A DNA stretch of 64,000 nt from Candidatus Viadribacter manganicus (GCF_001679665.1 NZ_CP013244.1:2488980-2552979), one strand, 5' to 3'; numbered from the stretch's first letter, positions 33,286 to 41,989 are shown. The notes: generated by a model not told the origin, from the sequence alone. Program-made: numbers and translations.

Positions 33286-33584
33286 GGACCACCTTCGAGA
33301 AGTGTTGACGGCGCGTAGGCCGAGTGCATCGCGAAGGGGGAGACTTCAGGCTTTTGAGTGGCGCTCGCGGCGCCTCCGGCGACGATCCCGATAGCGAGTA
33401 CGGAAGCCACTAGGGCGGCGCGAAAACCGAGGACGCCAGATAGGCCAGATAGGCCAGATAGGCCAGATAGGGATGTGCGATCCCGCGCGCTGAGCCGGGC
33501 CCAGACGTGCGCCTCCAATTGATTGAGTTCGCCTGGGAGGGTGCGCCCGGACCACGCGGCGAGCAGGTTATCAAGATTGGACAT
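33282..33584 (-). CDS. CnrY-like membrane-anchored anti-sigma protein
   Basis: A 100-residue protein: cytoplasmic N-terminal half (residues 1-38, MSNLDNLLAAWSGRTLPG, long helix NQLEAHVWARLSARD), a Leu-Ser-Gly repeat (39-50), one transmembrane helix (52-74) and a short periplasmic tail. Size and position before the CnrX-like sensor and the ECF sigma gene suit a CnrY-type anti-sigma factor, though sequence similarity cannot be judged by eye. ATG 33584 has GAGGAG upstream. The Leu-Ser-Gly repeat is encoded by a 9-base tandem repeat. Confidence 0.65.
   Translation of the reverse strand: MSNLDNLLAAWSGRTLPGELNQLEAHVWARLSARDRTSLSGLSGLSGLSGVLGFRAALVASVLAIGIVAGGAASATQKPEVSPFAMHSAYAPSTLLEGGP
33435..33470. 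repeat. four tandem copies of a 9-base unit inside the anti-sigma gene
   Basis: GCCAGATAG is repeated four times without mismatch (36 bases). On the coding strand it encodes Leu-Ser-Gly four times, directly before the membrane helix. Copy number change would keep the reading frame and alter only the linker length between the cytoplasmic and membrane parts. Confidence 0.9.
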
Positions 33585-33735
33585 GGGCTCCTCGAGACTG
33601 CGCCTCGCAGCATTGATTACGCACGCTGGTTTGATTTCCCTCAAGGCCATGAACGTGAGCGAGGGGTTTTTGACGCAGATGCGTATCTTGGGTAGGCGCG
33701 GCGCTGGATTGCGCAGGCTGGCAGGAGGATCTCGA

Positions 33736-34026
33736 ATGCGTTCTGGAATGATTGCGTTAGCGCTTTTGTCAGCCGCAGCCTTGGGCGGGTGCGCCACGGC
33801 TCACGGCATGGGGCATGGCATGGAGCGTGGAAGCATGAGCCATGAAGAGATGATGCGACACTGCCAGATGATGGAGCAGCATCAGGCGCAGGGCGGTCAT
33901 AATCCGGCCGAGCACGATCCGGCCCAGCATGGCGGCATGACCCACGAGCAGATGATGCAGCATTGCGCCGAGATGCGCGCGCACCATTCGCCCAGCGAGA
34001 CACCCGCCGCGCCGCACGCGCACTAG
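33736..34026 (+). CDS. Met/His-rich copper-binding lipoprotein
   Basis: A 96-residue lipoprotein (lipobox LGGC, Cys19) with a Met/His-rich mature part containing two copies of a motif: MSHEEMMRHCQM (34-45) and MTHEQMMQHCAEM (68-80). Each has Met, His and one Cys, fitting Cu(I)/Ag(I) binding at the cell surface or periplasm. AGGAGG lies eight bases before ATG 33736. It is divergent from the CnrY-like operon and convergent with cueR, overlapping its 3' end by 4 bases. No named family recognised. Confidence 0.75.
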   Translation: MRSGMIALALLSAAALGGCATAHGMGHGMERGSMSHEEMMRHCQMMEQHQAQGGHNPAEHDPAQHGGMTHEQMMQHCAEMRAHHSPSETPAAPHAH

Positions 34027-34445
34027 GCGCGCTTGCGCCGGGCAGGGCCAAGCTTCCTGGGCTTGGCCAGATCGTCCAAGATCGGGCAGTCGGAGCGTTC
34101 GTCGCCGTGACAATTTTGCGCCAAGCCGCGCAGTGTCTTTATGATCGAACGCATTTCGCGAATGCGGTGTTCAAGATCGGCGACGTGCGCTTCGGCGAGT
34201 TTCTTCACTTCTCGCGAAGGTCTCTTCTTGTCGCTCCAAAGCGCCAGCAGGGCTGAAACCTCTTCCAGCGAAAAGCCGAGGTCGCGCGTGCGCCTGACGA
34301 ACTGCAGCACGGCCACGTCAGCGTCGCCATAGTCGCGATACCCGTTTGCTCGGCGCGCGGCGGAAGCCAGCAGGCCGACGCCCTCATAATAGCGGATCAT
34401 TTTGGCCGTAACGCCGGACTTCTCTGAGGCCTGACCTATGTTCAT
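34023..34445 (-). CDS. cueR: CueR/HmrR-type copper-responsive MerR regulator
   Basis: A 140-residue MerR protein. N-terminal winged helix (MNIGQASEKSGVTAKMIRYY), a dimerisation helix, and the C-terminal metal loop NCHGDERSDCPIL, whose two Cys are spaced as in CueR for linear Cu(I)/Ag(I) binding. It is divergent from the copper ATPase. The palindrome at 34471-34491 between -35 and -10 is the expected untwisting-type operator. A second matching operator lies in front of copA. Confidence 0.9.
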   Translation of the reverse strand: MNIGQASEKSGVTAKMIRYYEGVGLLASAARRANGYRDYGDADVAVLQFVRRTRDLGFSLEEVSALLALWSDKKRPSREVKKLAEAHVADLEHRIREMRSIIKTLRGLAQNCHGDERSDCPILDDLAKPRKLGPARRKRA

Positions 34446-34467
34446 GAGGGGCGTTCAATTTTCTCTG

Positions 34468-34491
34468 TTGACCTTCCCATTGTGGGAAGGT
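34468..34491 (+). promoter_or_regulatory. CueR-type promoter/operator of the copper ATPase
   Basis: TTGACC (-35) overlaps the perfect dyad ACCTTCCCA-TTG-TGGGAAGGT. The spacer to the likely -10 (around CACGCT) is 19-20 bases, as in MerR-family promoters. GGTGCAC immediately after the dyad is also found at the copA promoter. Confidence 0.8.
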
Positions 34492-34537
34492 GCACGCTGA
34501 GTTTCAAGCGAAGAACCCAACACCTTGGAACAGTAAA

Positions 34538-36928
34538 ATGCACGAGCACCAAACCAACGATTCTGCGGTGGGCGGCCAGAAATTTCGAGACCCCGTCTGT
34601 GGCATGGAGGTTGGCGCCGATACGCCGCATCGTCTTACGCACGATGGCGCCGAGGTGTTGTTTTGCAGTGCTCATTGCAAAGCGAAGTTTGCGGCGGCGC
34701 CGCAGAAATATGTGAAGGCGGCGCCGGTGAGTTCGCGCTGTTCGGCGCATAAGCCGGGTGACGGTCATGGCGCCGGTCATGGGCATCATCATGTGACGGC
34801 GCCGGTCGATGCGCCCAAGGGTGTGAACTGGACGTGTCCGATGCACCCCGAGATCGTGCGCGACGGTCCAGGATCTTGTCCCGTCTGCGGCATGGCGTTG
34901 GAGCCGATGACGCCGAGCGCCGATAGCGGTCCAAATCCGGAATTGGCCGATATGACCAAGCGCTTTTGGATCGGCGCTGCGCTCGCGCTACCGGTGCTTG
35001 TGCTGGAAATGGGGCGGCATTTGCTTGGCATCGATCGGCTCGTGCCGCCAAGTTGGAATCCGTGGCTTCAATTTGTGTTGGCGACACCGGTCGTTGTCTG
35101 GGCGGGCTTTCCGTTCTTTGAGCGCTTTTATCAATCGCTGAAGACCCGCAATCTCAACATGTTTACGCTGATCGCGTTGGGTGCCGGAGTGGCGTGGACA
35201 TATAGTGCCGTGGCGCTGCTGGCGCCTGGCCTCTTTCCGCCTGAGTTTCGCGATCATTATGGCCTGGTGGCAGTCTACTTTGAGGCGGCCGCGGTCATCA
35301 CGGTATTGGTTCTGCTTGGCCAAGTGCTTGAATTGCGGGCGCGCGAGCAAACTGGCGGCGCTATTCGCGCGCTGCTTGATCTCACACCGAAGATGGCTCG
35401 CCGCATCAAGAATGGCGCCGAAGCAGAAGTGCCGCTTGATCAAATCGTCGTTGGCGATCGCCTTCGTGTTCGCCCCGGTGAGAAAATTCCGGTGGATGCC
35501 ATCGTTCGGGAAGGACGCTCGACGATCGATGAATCGATGGTCACTGGCGAATCCATGCCCGTAACAAGGGCGCCTGGCGCGCGGGTCATTGGCGGCACGC
35601 TCAATCGCACTGGCGCCTTGGTCATTGAAGCAGATCGCATTGGGGCCGACACGATGCTTTCTCGCATTGTGCACATGGTCGCGGCCGCGCAGCGTTCGCG
35701 TGCGCCAATTCAGCGGCTGGCCGACAAGGTTTCGAGCTGGTTTGTGCCGGCAATTATTGGCATCGCCGTTGTGACCTTGATCGCGTGGTGGCTATTTGGA
35801 CCCTCGCCGGCGTTCTCCTACGGTCTTATCGCCGCCGTTTCGGTGCTGATCATCGCGTGTCCGTGTGCGCTGGGCCTTGCAACGCCGATGTCGATCATGG
35901 CCGGCGTCGGTCGCGGTGCGCGCGCCGGTGTGCTGATCAAGAACGCTGAGGCGCTCGAACGATTCGAAAAGGTGGACACACTCGTCCTCGACAAGACAGG
36001 CACGCTGACCGAGGGCAAACCTGCCGTCATCACCATTCAGATGTCGGCCAATCACAATGAAGCTGATGTCTTGCACCTTGCTGCAAGTCTTGAGAACCAA
36101 AGCGAACACCCCCTTGCACAAGCGATCGTCGCCGCAGCGAAGGAGCGCGGATTGGCGCTTGGTGAGGCGTCCGATTTTGACTCTCCAACTGGCAAGGGTG
36201 TGATCGGTGTCGTGGAAGGGCGTGAAATAGCGCTCGGCGCCGAGAAGTACTTAGCGGAGCTGAAGGTAGATGTTTCAGCGCTCGGCGAGAAAGCCGAACA
36301 CCTTAGACGTGAAGGCGCGACCGCGATCTTTGTGAGCGTGGATGGCGTGGCGGCGGCGGTATTTGGCATTGCCGACCCCATCAAGGCGACAACGCCCGAC
36401 GCGCTTGCGGCGCTCAAGGCACAAGGGCTGCGGCTGGTTATGCTGACAGGCGACAATCGCACCACGGCGGATGCGGTGGCGCGCAAGCTCGGCATCGATG
36501 TGGTCGAGGCGGAGGTGCTTCCAGAAGACAAATCTCGTATCGTTGAGCGACTAAAGCGTGAGGGCCGCGTCGTGGCCATGGCTGGCGACGGCGTAAATGA
36601 TGCTCCGGCGCTTGCGGCAGCGGATGTTGGCGTTGCGATGGGATCAGGGACTGACGTCGCCATCGAAAGCGCCGGCGTCACGCTGCTTCACGGTGATCTC
36701 ACCGGCATCGTGCGTGCTCGCACGATCTCGCGCGCGACCATGAACAACATTCGTCAGAATTTGTTTTTTGCCTTTGCTTATAACGCGGCTGGCGTGCCGA
36801 TTGCGGCAGGCATGCTCTATCCAATGACGGGCGAGTTGCTCTCGCCGATGGTCGCGGCCGCGGCGATGGCGCTTTCCTCCGTGTCGGTGATCGCCAATTC
36901 TCTTCGTTTAAACGCGATCAAGGTCTGA
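34538..36928 (+). CDS. copA: copper-translocating P1B-type ATPase
   Basis: A 796-residue Cu(I) exporter. Instead of a classical CxxC HMA domain it has an N-terminal YHS-type domain (FRDPVCGMEVG ... FCSAHCKAKF), a His-rich linker and a heavy-metal-binding WTCPMHPEI ... SCPVCGMALEP segment. Membrane motif CPCALG, phosphorylation DKTGT and hinge GDGVNDAP are intact. ATG 34538 fits the CueR promoter; an ATG 48 bases earlier would lie within the operator. It moves copper from cytoplasm to periplasm, where CopA-type oxidase and CopC act. Confidence 0.92.
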   Translation: MHEHQTNDSAVGGQKFRDPVCGMEVGADTPHRLTHDGAEVLFCSAHCKAKFAAAPQKYVKAAPVSSRCSAHKPGDGHGAGHGHHHVTAPVDAPKGVNWTCPMHPEIVRDGPGSCPVCGMALEPMTPSADSGPNPELADMTKRFWIGAALALPVLVLEMGRHLLGIDRLVPPSWNPWLQFVLATPVVVWAGFPFFERFYQSLKTRNLNMFTLIALGAGVAWTYSAVALLAPGLFPPEFRDHYGLVAVYFEAAAVITVLVLLGQVLELRAREQTGGAIRALLDLTPKMARRIKNGAEAEVPLDQIVVGDRLRVRPGEKIPVDAIVREGRSTIDESMVTGESMPVTRAPGARVIGGTLNRTGALVIEADRIGADTMLSRIVHMVAAAQRSRAPIQRLADKVSSWFVPAIIGIAVVTLIAWWLFGPSPAFSYGLIAAVSVLIIACPCALGLATPMSIMAGVGRGARAGVLIKNAEALERFEKVDTLVLDKTGTLTEGKPAVITIQMSANHNEADVLHLAASLENQSEHPLAQAIVAAAKERGLALGEASDFDSPTGKGVIGVVEGREIALGAEKYLAELKVDVSALGEKAEHLRREGATAIFVSVDGVAAAVFGIADPIKATTPDALAALKAQGLRLVMLTGDNRTTADAVARKLGIDVVEAEVLPEDKSRIVERLKREGRVVAMAGDGVNDAPALAAADVGVAMGSGTDVAIESAGVTLLHGDLTGIVRARTISRATMNNIRQNLFFAFAYNAAGVPIAAGMLYPMTGELLSPMVAAAAMALSSVSVIANSLRLNAIKV

Positions 36929-37116
36929 GCGATTGTGCCCGGCGCAAATCGAGCGCGACCGGCACCGATTGCGACCGTTGACGCAGCGGAAAAACGCTGT
37001 GCGGCGAGTAGGAACTCGAGGCTGTCGCGCAATCAATTCTCAGCGCACTTCGCCGCGGTGCAGGGCTCGCTTTTCGATCCTATGCAAGTAACGTGTCGTC
37101 CAAAATGGAGAACAAC

Positions 37117-38355
37117 GTGCCTGAAGCTTGGATCATTGATGCGTGCCGCACGCCCCGAGGTATTGGCAAGGTGGGAAAAGGCGCACTGGCGGCGATCCAC
37201 CCTCAGCAGCTTGCCGCGACGGTTTTGAAAGCGATTGCTGAACGCAACAATCTGCGCACCGGTGAGGTGGATGACGTCATTTGGGGGACCTCTTCACAAC
37301 GTGGAAAGCAGGGCGGTGACTTGGCGCGCATGGCGTTGCTCGACGCGGGCTACGATATCCGCGCGAGCGGCGTGACGCTCGATCGCTTCTGCGGCTCGGG
37401 CATCACCACCGTAAATCTGGCCACAGCGCAGATCATGTCCGGCATGGAAGAGGTTGTCATCGCGGGCGGCACGGAGATGATGAGCTATACGGCGTCCACG
37501 GCGGACCCAAAGACGCCGTTCATGATGGACACCGGCAATCTCCGTTTGCGCGCGCGTCATCCACAATCGCACCAGGGCGTTTGCGCAGACGCGATTGCGA
37601 CGTTGGATGGGATCCCGCGCACCACGCTTGATGCGCTCGCGCTTGAGAGTCAAAAGCGTGCTGGCGCCGCGCTGGAGGGCGGGCATTTCAAGAAGAGCCT
37701 TGTGCCAGTCTACCATGAAGATGGTTCACTTGCGCTCGATCATGAGGAGTTCCCGCGTCCGCAGACGACAATAGAGGGGCTCGCAGCGCTGAAGCCGGCC
37801 TTCGAGGCGTTGGCCGAGTTTCCGCTTGATGATCGCGGCACGACCTACGGCGCCTTGATCCGGCAAGTGTACCCTGACTTGAAGATCACGCACGTACACC
37901 ATGCGGGCAACTCATCGGGCGTCGTCGATGGCGCAGCAGCGGTGCTGCTCGCGTCACCGGACTATGCGAGGAAGAATGGCATGAAGCCGCGCGCGCGGGT
38001 CATCGCCACGGCGAATGTCGGTGATAGTCCGACGCTCATGCTTAACGCACCGGCGCCTGCGGCGCAAAAGGCGCTTCGGAAGGCAGGGTTGACGATCGAT
38101 GATATCGATCTGTTTGAGATCAACGAAGCGTTCGCGGTTGTCGCCGAGAAGTTCATTCGCGATCTCAAACTCGATCGGGACAAAGTCAACGTCAATGGCG
38201 GCGCCATGGCGCTCGGCCATCCCATCGGCGCGACGGGCTCGATCCTGATTGGGACTGTGCTCGACGAACTAGAGCGCCGTGATTTGAAGCGCGGCCTGGT
38301 CACCATGTGCGCGGCGGGTGGTATGGCGCCCGCGATCATTATCGAGCGGATGTGA
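37117..38355 (+). CDS. acetyl-CoA acetyltransferase (FadA-like thiolase)
   Basis: A 412-residue thiolase. GTG 37117 is the likely start: GGAG lies six bases before it and the protein then begins PEAWIIDACRTPRGIGKVGKG, as FadA-type homologues do. Nucleophile Cys in DRFCGSGITTVN, INEAFAVV, GHPIGATG and the C-terminal CAAGGMAPA are complete. It would cleave 3-ketoacyl-CoA. It heads a plus-strand operon with an APH-like kinase, a DUF6285 protein and an acyl-CoA dehydrogenase. The 188 bases upstream hold no gene. Confidence 0.88.
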   Translation: MPEAWIIDACRTPRGIGKVGKGALAAIHPQQLAATVLKAIAERNNLRTGEVDDVIWGTSSQRGKQGGDLARMALLDAGYDIRASGVTLDRFCGSGITTVNLATAQIMSGMEEVVIAGGTEMMSYTASTADPKTPFMMDTGNLRLRARHPQSHQGVCADAIATLDGIPRTTLDALALESQKRAGAALEGGHFKKSLVPVYHEDGSLALDHEEFPRPQTTIEGLAALKPAFEALAEFPLDDRGTTYGALIRQVYPDLKITHVHHAGNSSGVVDGAAAVLLASPDYARKNGMKPRARVIATANVGDSPTLMLNAPAPAAQKALRKAGLTIDDIDLFEINEAFAVVAEKFIRDLKLDRDKVNVNGGAMALGHPIGATGSILIGTVLDELERRDLKRGLVTMCAAGGMAPAIIIERM

Positions 38356-38372
38356 ACACGAAACGAGGCAAC

Positions 38373-39356
38373 ATGGCTGCGTCCGCGCCAAGCATTGAGC
38401 ATCTCACCAAGTTGGCGCCGCGGCTTATGCCGGACGGCGTTGGCATCTCATCGGTGAAATTTCTGTCGGGTGGCGCAAGCCAAGAATTGTGGTCGATCGG
38501 GGTGCGCTCTCCCGTGACGGAGGCGCTGGTTGTGTTACGGCGCACGCCGGAGCAGCGCGTGCGCAGCGCGCTCGCGATCCCGATCGAGTTGGAAGCTGAA
38601 CTCATCACGCTTGCACATGCCGCGGATGTGCCTTCCCCGCGCGTGCTTTATGTGTTGCGTCCAGAGGACGATCTCGGCGCGGGATTCTTCATGGAGCACG
38701 TGCCTGGCGAGGCGCTCGGACATAAGATCGTACGCGATCCAGCGTACGCAGACGTGCGGCCGCTATTGGCGCGCCAATGTGGCGAAATTCTTGCGCGCAT
38801 TCACAAACTGGCCCTCCCGACGGAATTGCCGAGGTCCTCCAGTCTTGAAATTATCGACGCGCTTGATCGGCAATATCAAAGCGAAGGACGGCCCCGGCCG
38901 GTGTTCGAGCTCTCGCTGCGATGGTTACGCGACAACGCAGCCAAGGTCGCAGAACCTCGCATGGTCCATGGCGATTTTCGGACCGGCAATCTGCTGATCG
39001 ATAGAACGGGCGTCCGCGCGGTGCTCGATTGGGAATTGGCTCACGCGGGCGATCCGATGGAAGACCTTGGCTGGATCTGCGTGAACTCATGGCGCTTCGG
39101 TGAGATAGACAATCCCGTCGGTGGGTTTGGCGCGCGAGAGGAGCTTTACGCAGGCTATGAGCGCGCCGGCGGCGCAAGCTTTGATCGTCGCAGCGCGCAT
39201 TTCTGGGAGGTGTTGGGTACGCTGCGTTGGGGGGTGATCTGCACGATGTCTGGCGTGGCGTTGCGTGAAGGCGCGGCGGTGGGGCTTGAGCGCGCGATGA
39301 TCGCGCGTCGCACGTCCGAAACCGAGCTCGATCTTCTGAATTTGCTGGAGGCGTAG
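38373..39356 (+). CDS. phosphotransferase family protein (APH-like, ACAD10/11 type)
   Basis: A 327-residue aminoglycoside-phosphotransferase-fold kinase. N-lobe FLSGGASQELW, catalytic loop VHGDFRTGNLL and metal site VLDWELAHAGDPMEDLGW are conserved. In ACAD10/11 such a domain is fused to an acyl-CoA dehydrogenase and phosphorylates 4-hydroxyacyl-CoA. Here it is a separate gene just upstream of a dehydrogenase, so a comparable activation of hydroxy-acids is possible. ATG 38373 follows GAGG. Spacing to the thiolase is 17 bases. Confidence 0.85.
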   Translation: MAASAPSIEHLTKLAPRLMPDGVGISSVKFLSGGASQELWSIGVRSPVTEALVVLRRTPEQRVRSALAIPIELEAELITLAHAADVPSPRVLYVLRPEDDLGAGFFMEHVPGEALGHKIVRDPAYADVRPLLARQCGEILARIHKLALPTELPRSSSLEIIDALDRQYQSEGRPRPVFELSLRWLRDNAAKVAEPRMVHGDFRTGNLLIDRTGVRAVLDWELAHAGDPMEDLGWICVNSWRFGEIDNPVGGFGAREELYAGYERAGGASFDRRSAHFWEVLGTLRWGVICTMSGVALREGAAVGLERAMIARRTSETELDLLNLLEA

Positions 39357-39357
39357 A

Positions 39358-39738
39358 ATGCAAGATCTGCCAGCTCCTGCCGTCATACTTGATCTTGCGA
39401 TCGATCAGTTAAATTCGATCGATCCTACGGGCGCGCGCGCCAAGTTCGAGATGCGAATGGCGACAGCGGCTCTCCAGCTTGTGAAGCGCGCCTTGGAGCT
39501 TGAGCTCATGTCAGATGCACGCGAGATGGCCAGACTGAGGGCGCTTCTTGGGGAAGACGCTTCGCTTGAAGCGCTCAACCTGCGCCTTTGCACGCTCATT
39601 CGCAGTGGCGAACTCACGCGTCAGTCTCCAGGCGTTACAGCGCATCTGCGTGCGGTCACGATGGAAAAGCTGGCGATCGATCAACCGAGCTACGCGGCTT
39701 ATCAACGAGCGCTTCAACAAGCAGAAGGTGACGCATGA
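39358..39738 (+). CDS. DUF6285 domain protein
   Basis: A 126-residue mostly helical protein (MQDLPAPAVILDLAIDQLNS; FEMRMATAALQLVKRALELE; HLRAVTMEKLAIDQPSYAAY). DUF6285 genes are regularly found between an APH-like kinase and an acyl-CoA dehydrogenase, as here (1 base after the kinase stop, ATGA overlap into the dehydrogenase). Probably an accessory subunit. No catalytic motif is evident. Confidence 0.8.
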   Translation: MQDLPAPAVILDLAIDQLNSIDPTGARAKFEMRMATAALQLVKRALELELMSDAREMARLRALLGEDASLEALNLRLCTLIRSGELTRQSPGVTAHLRAVTMEKLAIDQPSYAAYQRALQQAEGDA

Positions 39739-41021
39739 ACTTTGATCTGCCGAAAGAGCTCGTCGCGTATCTGGCTGAACTGGATGCATTCATTGATCGT
39801 GAGATCAAGCCGCTCGAAAATGAGGGCGACAATATCAAGTATTTCGACCACCGGCGGGAGTATGAGCGCACGGACTGGGAGCGCGGTGGTGTGCCGAAGA
39901 AGGCGTGGGAAGATCTGCTCGCAGAGGCGCGCCGGCGTGCCGATGCTGCCGGTCATTTGAGGTTTGCTTGGCCGAAGGAGTTGGGCGGCAAAGCCGGCTC
40001 GCAGCTCTGGCTCGCCGTCATTCGTGAGCATCTGGCGGCGAAGGGGCTTGGCCTTCACAATGACCTTCAAAACGAACATTCGATCGTCAGCAACAACCCG
40101 TTTGTGGTGATGTTCAAGGAATTCGCCACGGCCGAACAATACGAACGCGATGGCGCCAAGTTGCTCAATCAAACCATGGCTACGGCGTTCGGTTTGACCG
40201 AACCAAATCATGGCTCCGACGCGACGTTCATGGAAACCCGCGCGGCGCCACGGGAAAGAAACGGCGCGCCTGGTTGGCTGATCAACGGCGCGAAAATGTG
40301 GACGACGGGTATGCATGTCGCCACCCACGTCATCGTCTTTGCGCGCACGAGCGGCAAAGATGGCGATGCGCGTGGCATCACAACCTTCATCGTCCCGGCG
40401 GACGCGCCGGGGCTCAAAATCGAAGAATATCTTTGGACGTTCAATATGCCGACGGACCATCCGCGGCTTTCGCTGACCGATGTATGGGTGCCGCAAGAGG
40501 CGTATTGGGGCGAGATCGGCAAAGGGCTGAAACTCGGGCAGAGCTTCTTGCATCAAAATCGCATTCGCCAAGCGGCGTCGTCACTTGGCGCGGCCGTTTA
40601 TTGCATCAATGAGAGTGTGAAGTATGCGCGTGAGCGTAAGCCTTTCGGCAGGCCGTTGGCGGAGAACCAGGCGATCCAATGGCCGCTTGTTGAATTGGCG
40701 ACGCAAGTTGAGATGTTGCGGCTGCTGATCCGAAAGACGGCCTGGGAGATGGATCGCATGCCGCATAAGCAGATTGAACTCGAACTCTCGGATAAAGTTT
40801 CGATGTGCAATTACTGGGCGAACCGTCTTTGTTGCGAAGCGGCGGATCGCGCGATGCAGGTGCATGGTGGTCTAGGCTATTCGCGTCACAAGCCTTTTGA
40901 GCATATCTATCGCCATCACCGCCGCTATCGGATTACCGAGGGCGCGGAAGAGATTCAGATTCGTAAGGTGGCGGCGTTTTTGTTTGGGTACCTTGGCGCT
41001 GGTGCGGAGGCGCGCGCCTAG
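39735..41021 (+). CDS. acyl-CoA dehydrogenase
   Basis: A 428-residue acyl-CoA dehydrogenase of the longer, ACAD10/11-like subgroup. ATAFGLTEPNHGSDATFMET and GWLINGAKMWTTGMH form the FAD/substrate region, and CEAADRAMQVHGGLGYSRHKPFEHIYRHHRRYRITEGAEEIQIRK closes the C-terminal domain. It is last in the thiolase-kinase-DUF6285 operon. Its stop overlaps the convergent DUF2189 gene by 4 bases. Substrate probably a hydroxylated or branched acyl-CoA, by analogy only. Confidence 0.9.
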   Translation: MNFDLPKELVAYLAELDAFIDREIKPLENEGDNIKYFDHRREYERTDWERGGVPKKAWEDLLAEARRRADAAGHLRFAWPKELGGKAGSQLWLAVIREHLAAKGLGLHNDLQNEHSIVSNNPFVVMFKEFATAEQYERDGAKLLNQTMATAFGLTEPNHGSDATFMETRAAPRERNGAPGWLINGAKMWTTGMHVATHVIVFARTSGKDGDARGITTFIVPADAPGLKIEEYLWTFNMPTDHPRLSLTDVWVPQEAYWGEIGKGLKLGQSFLHQNRIRQAASSLGAAVYCINESVKYARERKPFGRPLAENQAIQWPLVELATQVEMLRLLIRKTAWEMDRMPHKQIELELSDKVSMCNYWANRLCCEAADRAMQVHGGLGYSRHKPFEHIYRHHRRYRITEGAEEIQIRKVAAFLFGYLGAGAEARA

Positions 41022-41773
41022 CGAACTTGATTTGGCGCTGTGATGTCGCGATAGGCGCGCCAGCTGGCAAGGCCTAGCCAAGGAAATACGATCGCAAGGC
41101 CGAGCCACGATGTGGCCGCGCATGCGATCAACAACGCGGTGATGAGAGCCGCCCAAAAGAGCATAGGAAAGAAGTTTTTCGCGACGCTCGCGAGGCTCGT
41201 GAATATCGCCTCGAACACGTTTGCTTTCTCGTCCAGAAGCATCGGCGTAGAGATGACGGAGATTGCGAACGTGAACATGGCCATGGCGCCGCCGGTGATC
41301 GTCCCGGCGATGAGCATTGTATGGCCTTCGGCGGTGCCGATGCTGAAGTCGATGAATTCCTTAACCGTCGTGTGCAGGTGATAGGTAGACAAGCCGTAGA
41401 CGATCTGCGCCACCCGACTCCAAAACAGATAGATGAGGACAAGCACGAGCCCGAGATAGCAGACATCTGATCGGAGCGCGCCGCGCACGAAGATCATTTG
41501 CTTCAATGTGGGTTTTTCACCGTTGCCGAGACGGCGGCCCGCTTCGTAGAGGCCCATCGCGAGCATGGGCGCGATGAATACAAACCCGCAACTCAGCGTC
41601 AGCGCCCAAAACGCCAGGTTGGTTTCGATCAGCGCCCGCCAAATGCCGAAGCTCACCAGAGCGATGGCAGTCCCGTAGATCAGCGAAGGGGCGAACGTTT
41701 TCGTGAAATCCTGCCAGCCCAAAGCGAGCCAGCGCAGTGGCGCCCCGAAGCCTATCGTGTTCACTTCAGCCAC
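41018..41773 (-). CDS. DUF2189 integral membrane protein
   Basis: A 251-residue membrane protein with six or so hydrophobic helices and the DUF2189 beginning VNTIGFGAPLRWLALGWQDF. GTG 41773 is chosen because GGAGG lies six bases before it; a GTG 13 codons upstream gives a longer, Arg-rich N-terminus without a ribosome site. DUF2189 proteins are annotated near cytochrome oxidase genes but have no known activity. A near-perfect FixK box (41850-41863) lies about 42 bases before the presumed transcription start. Confidence 0.8.
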   Translation of the reverse strand: MAEVNTIGFGAPLRWLALGWQDFTKTFAPSLIYGTAIALVSFGIWRALIETNLAFWALTLSCGFVFIAPMLAMGLYEAGRRLGNGEKPTLKQMIFVRGALRSDVCYLGLVLVLIYLFWSRVAQIVYGLSTYHLHTTVKEFIDFSIGTAEGHTMLIAGTITGGAMAMFTFAISVISTPMLLDEKANVFEAIFTSLASVAKNFFPMLFWAALITALLIACAATSWLGLAIVFPWLGLASWRAYRDITAPNQVR

Positions 41774-41849
41774 AGCGGACCTCCGGGGGGTGAGGCGCAG
41801 CCTCGATTTCACACGCCATGCTATCCAATAGGGTCAGGCGCCGGAGGTC

Positions 41850-41863
41850 TTGAGCGAGATCAA
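41850..41863 (-). promoter_or_regulatory. FixK/FNR-like box upstream of the DUF2189 gene
   Basis: TTGAGCGAGATCAA matches TTGAT-N4-ATCAA at 9 of 10 defined bases. Its centre is 83 bases from GTG 41773, leaving room for a promoter at the -41.5 position and a 42-base leader. On the other strand no intact gene is near. Confidence 0.4.
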
Positions 41864-41989
41864 TGTGAGGTCGAACGAGCGCTTGTGCGCCCCTTGTGGC
41901 GGCGCGCACGCGCTAGGCGAAGGGCGGGGCAGTGTGTCCCCTTGCTTTGCCTTTTCGCACCTCCGGCAGTTGTCGGGTTACGCGTGTGG

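Noticed and set aside
41498..41989. N-terminal part of the 338-codon plus-strand frame
   Set aside because: It is antisense to the DUF2189 gene, which has clear membrane helices and a family start. Only the DUF1611-like C-terminal part is supported.
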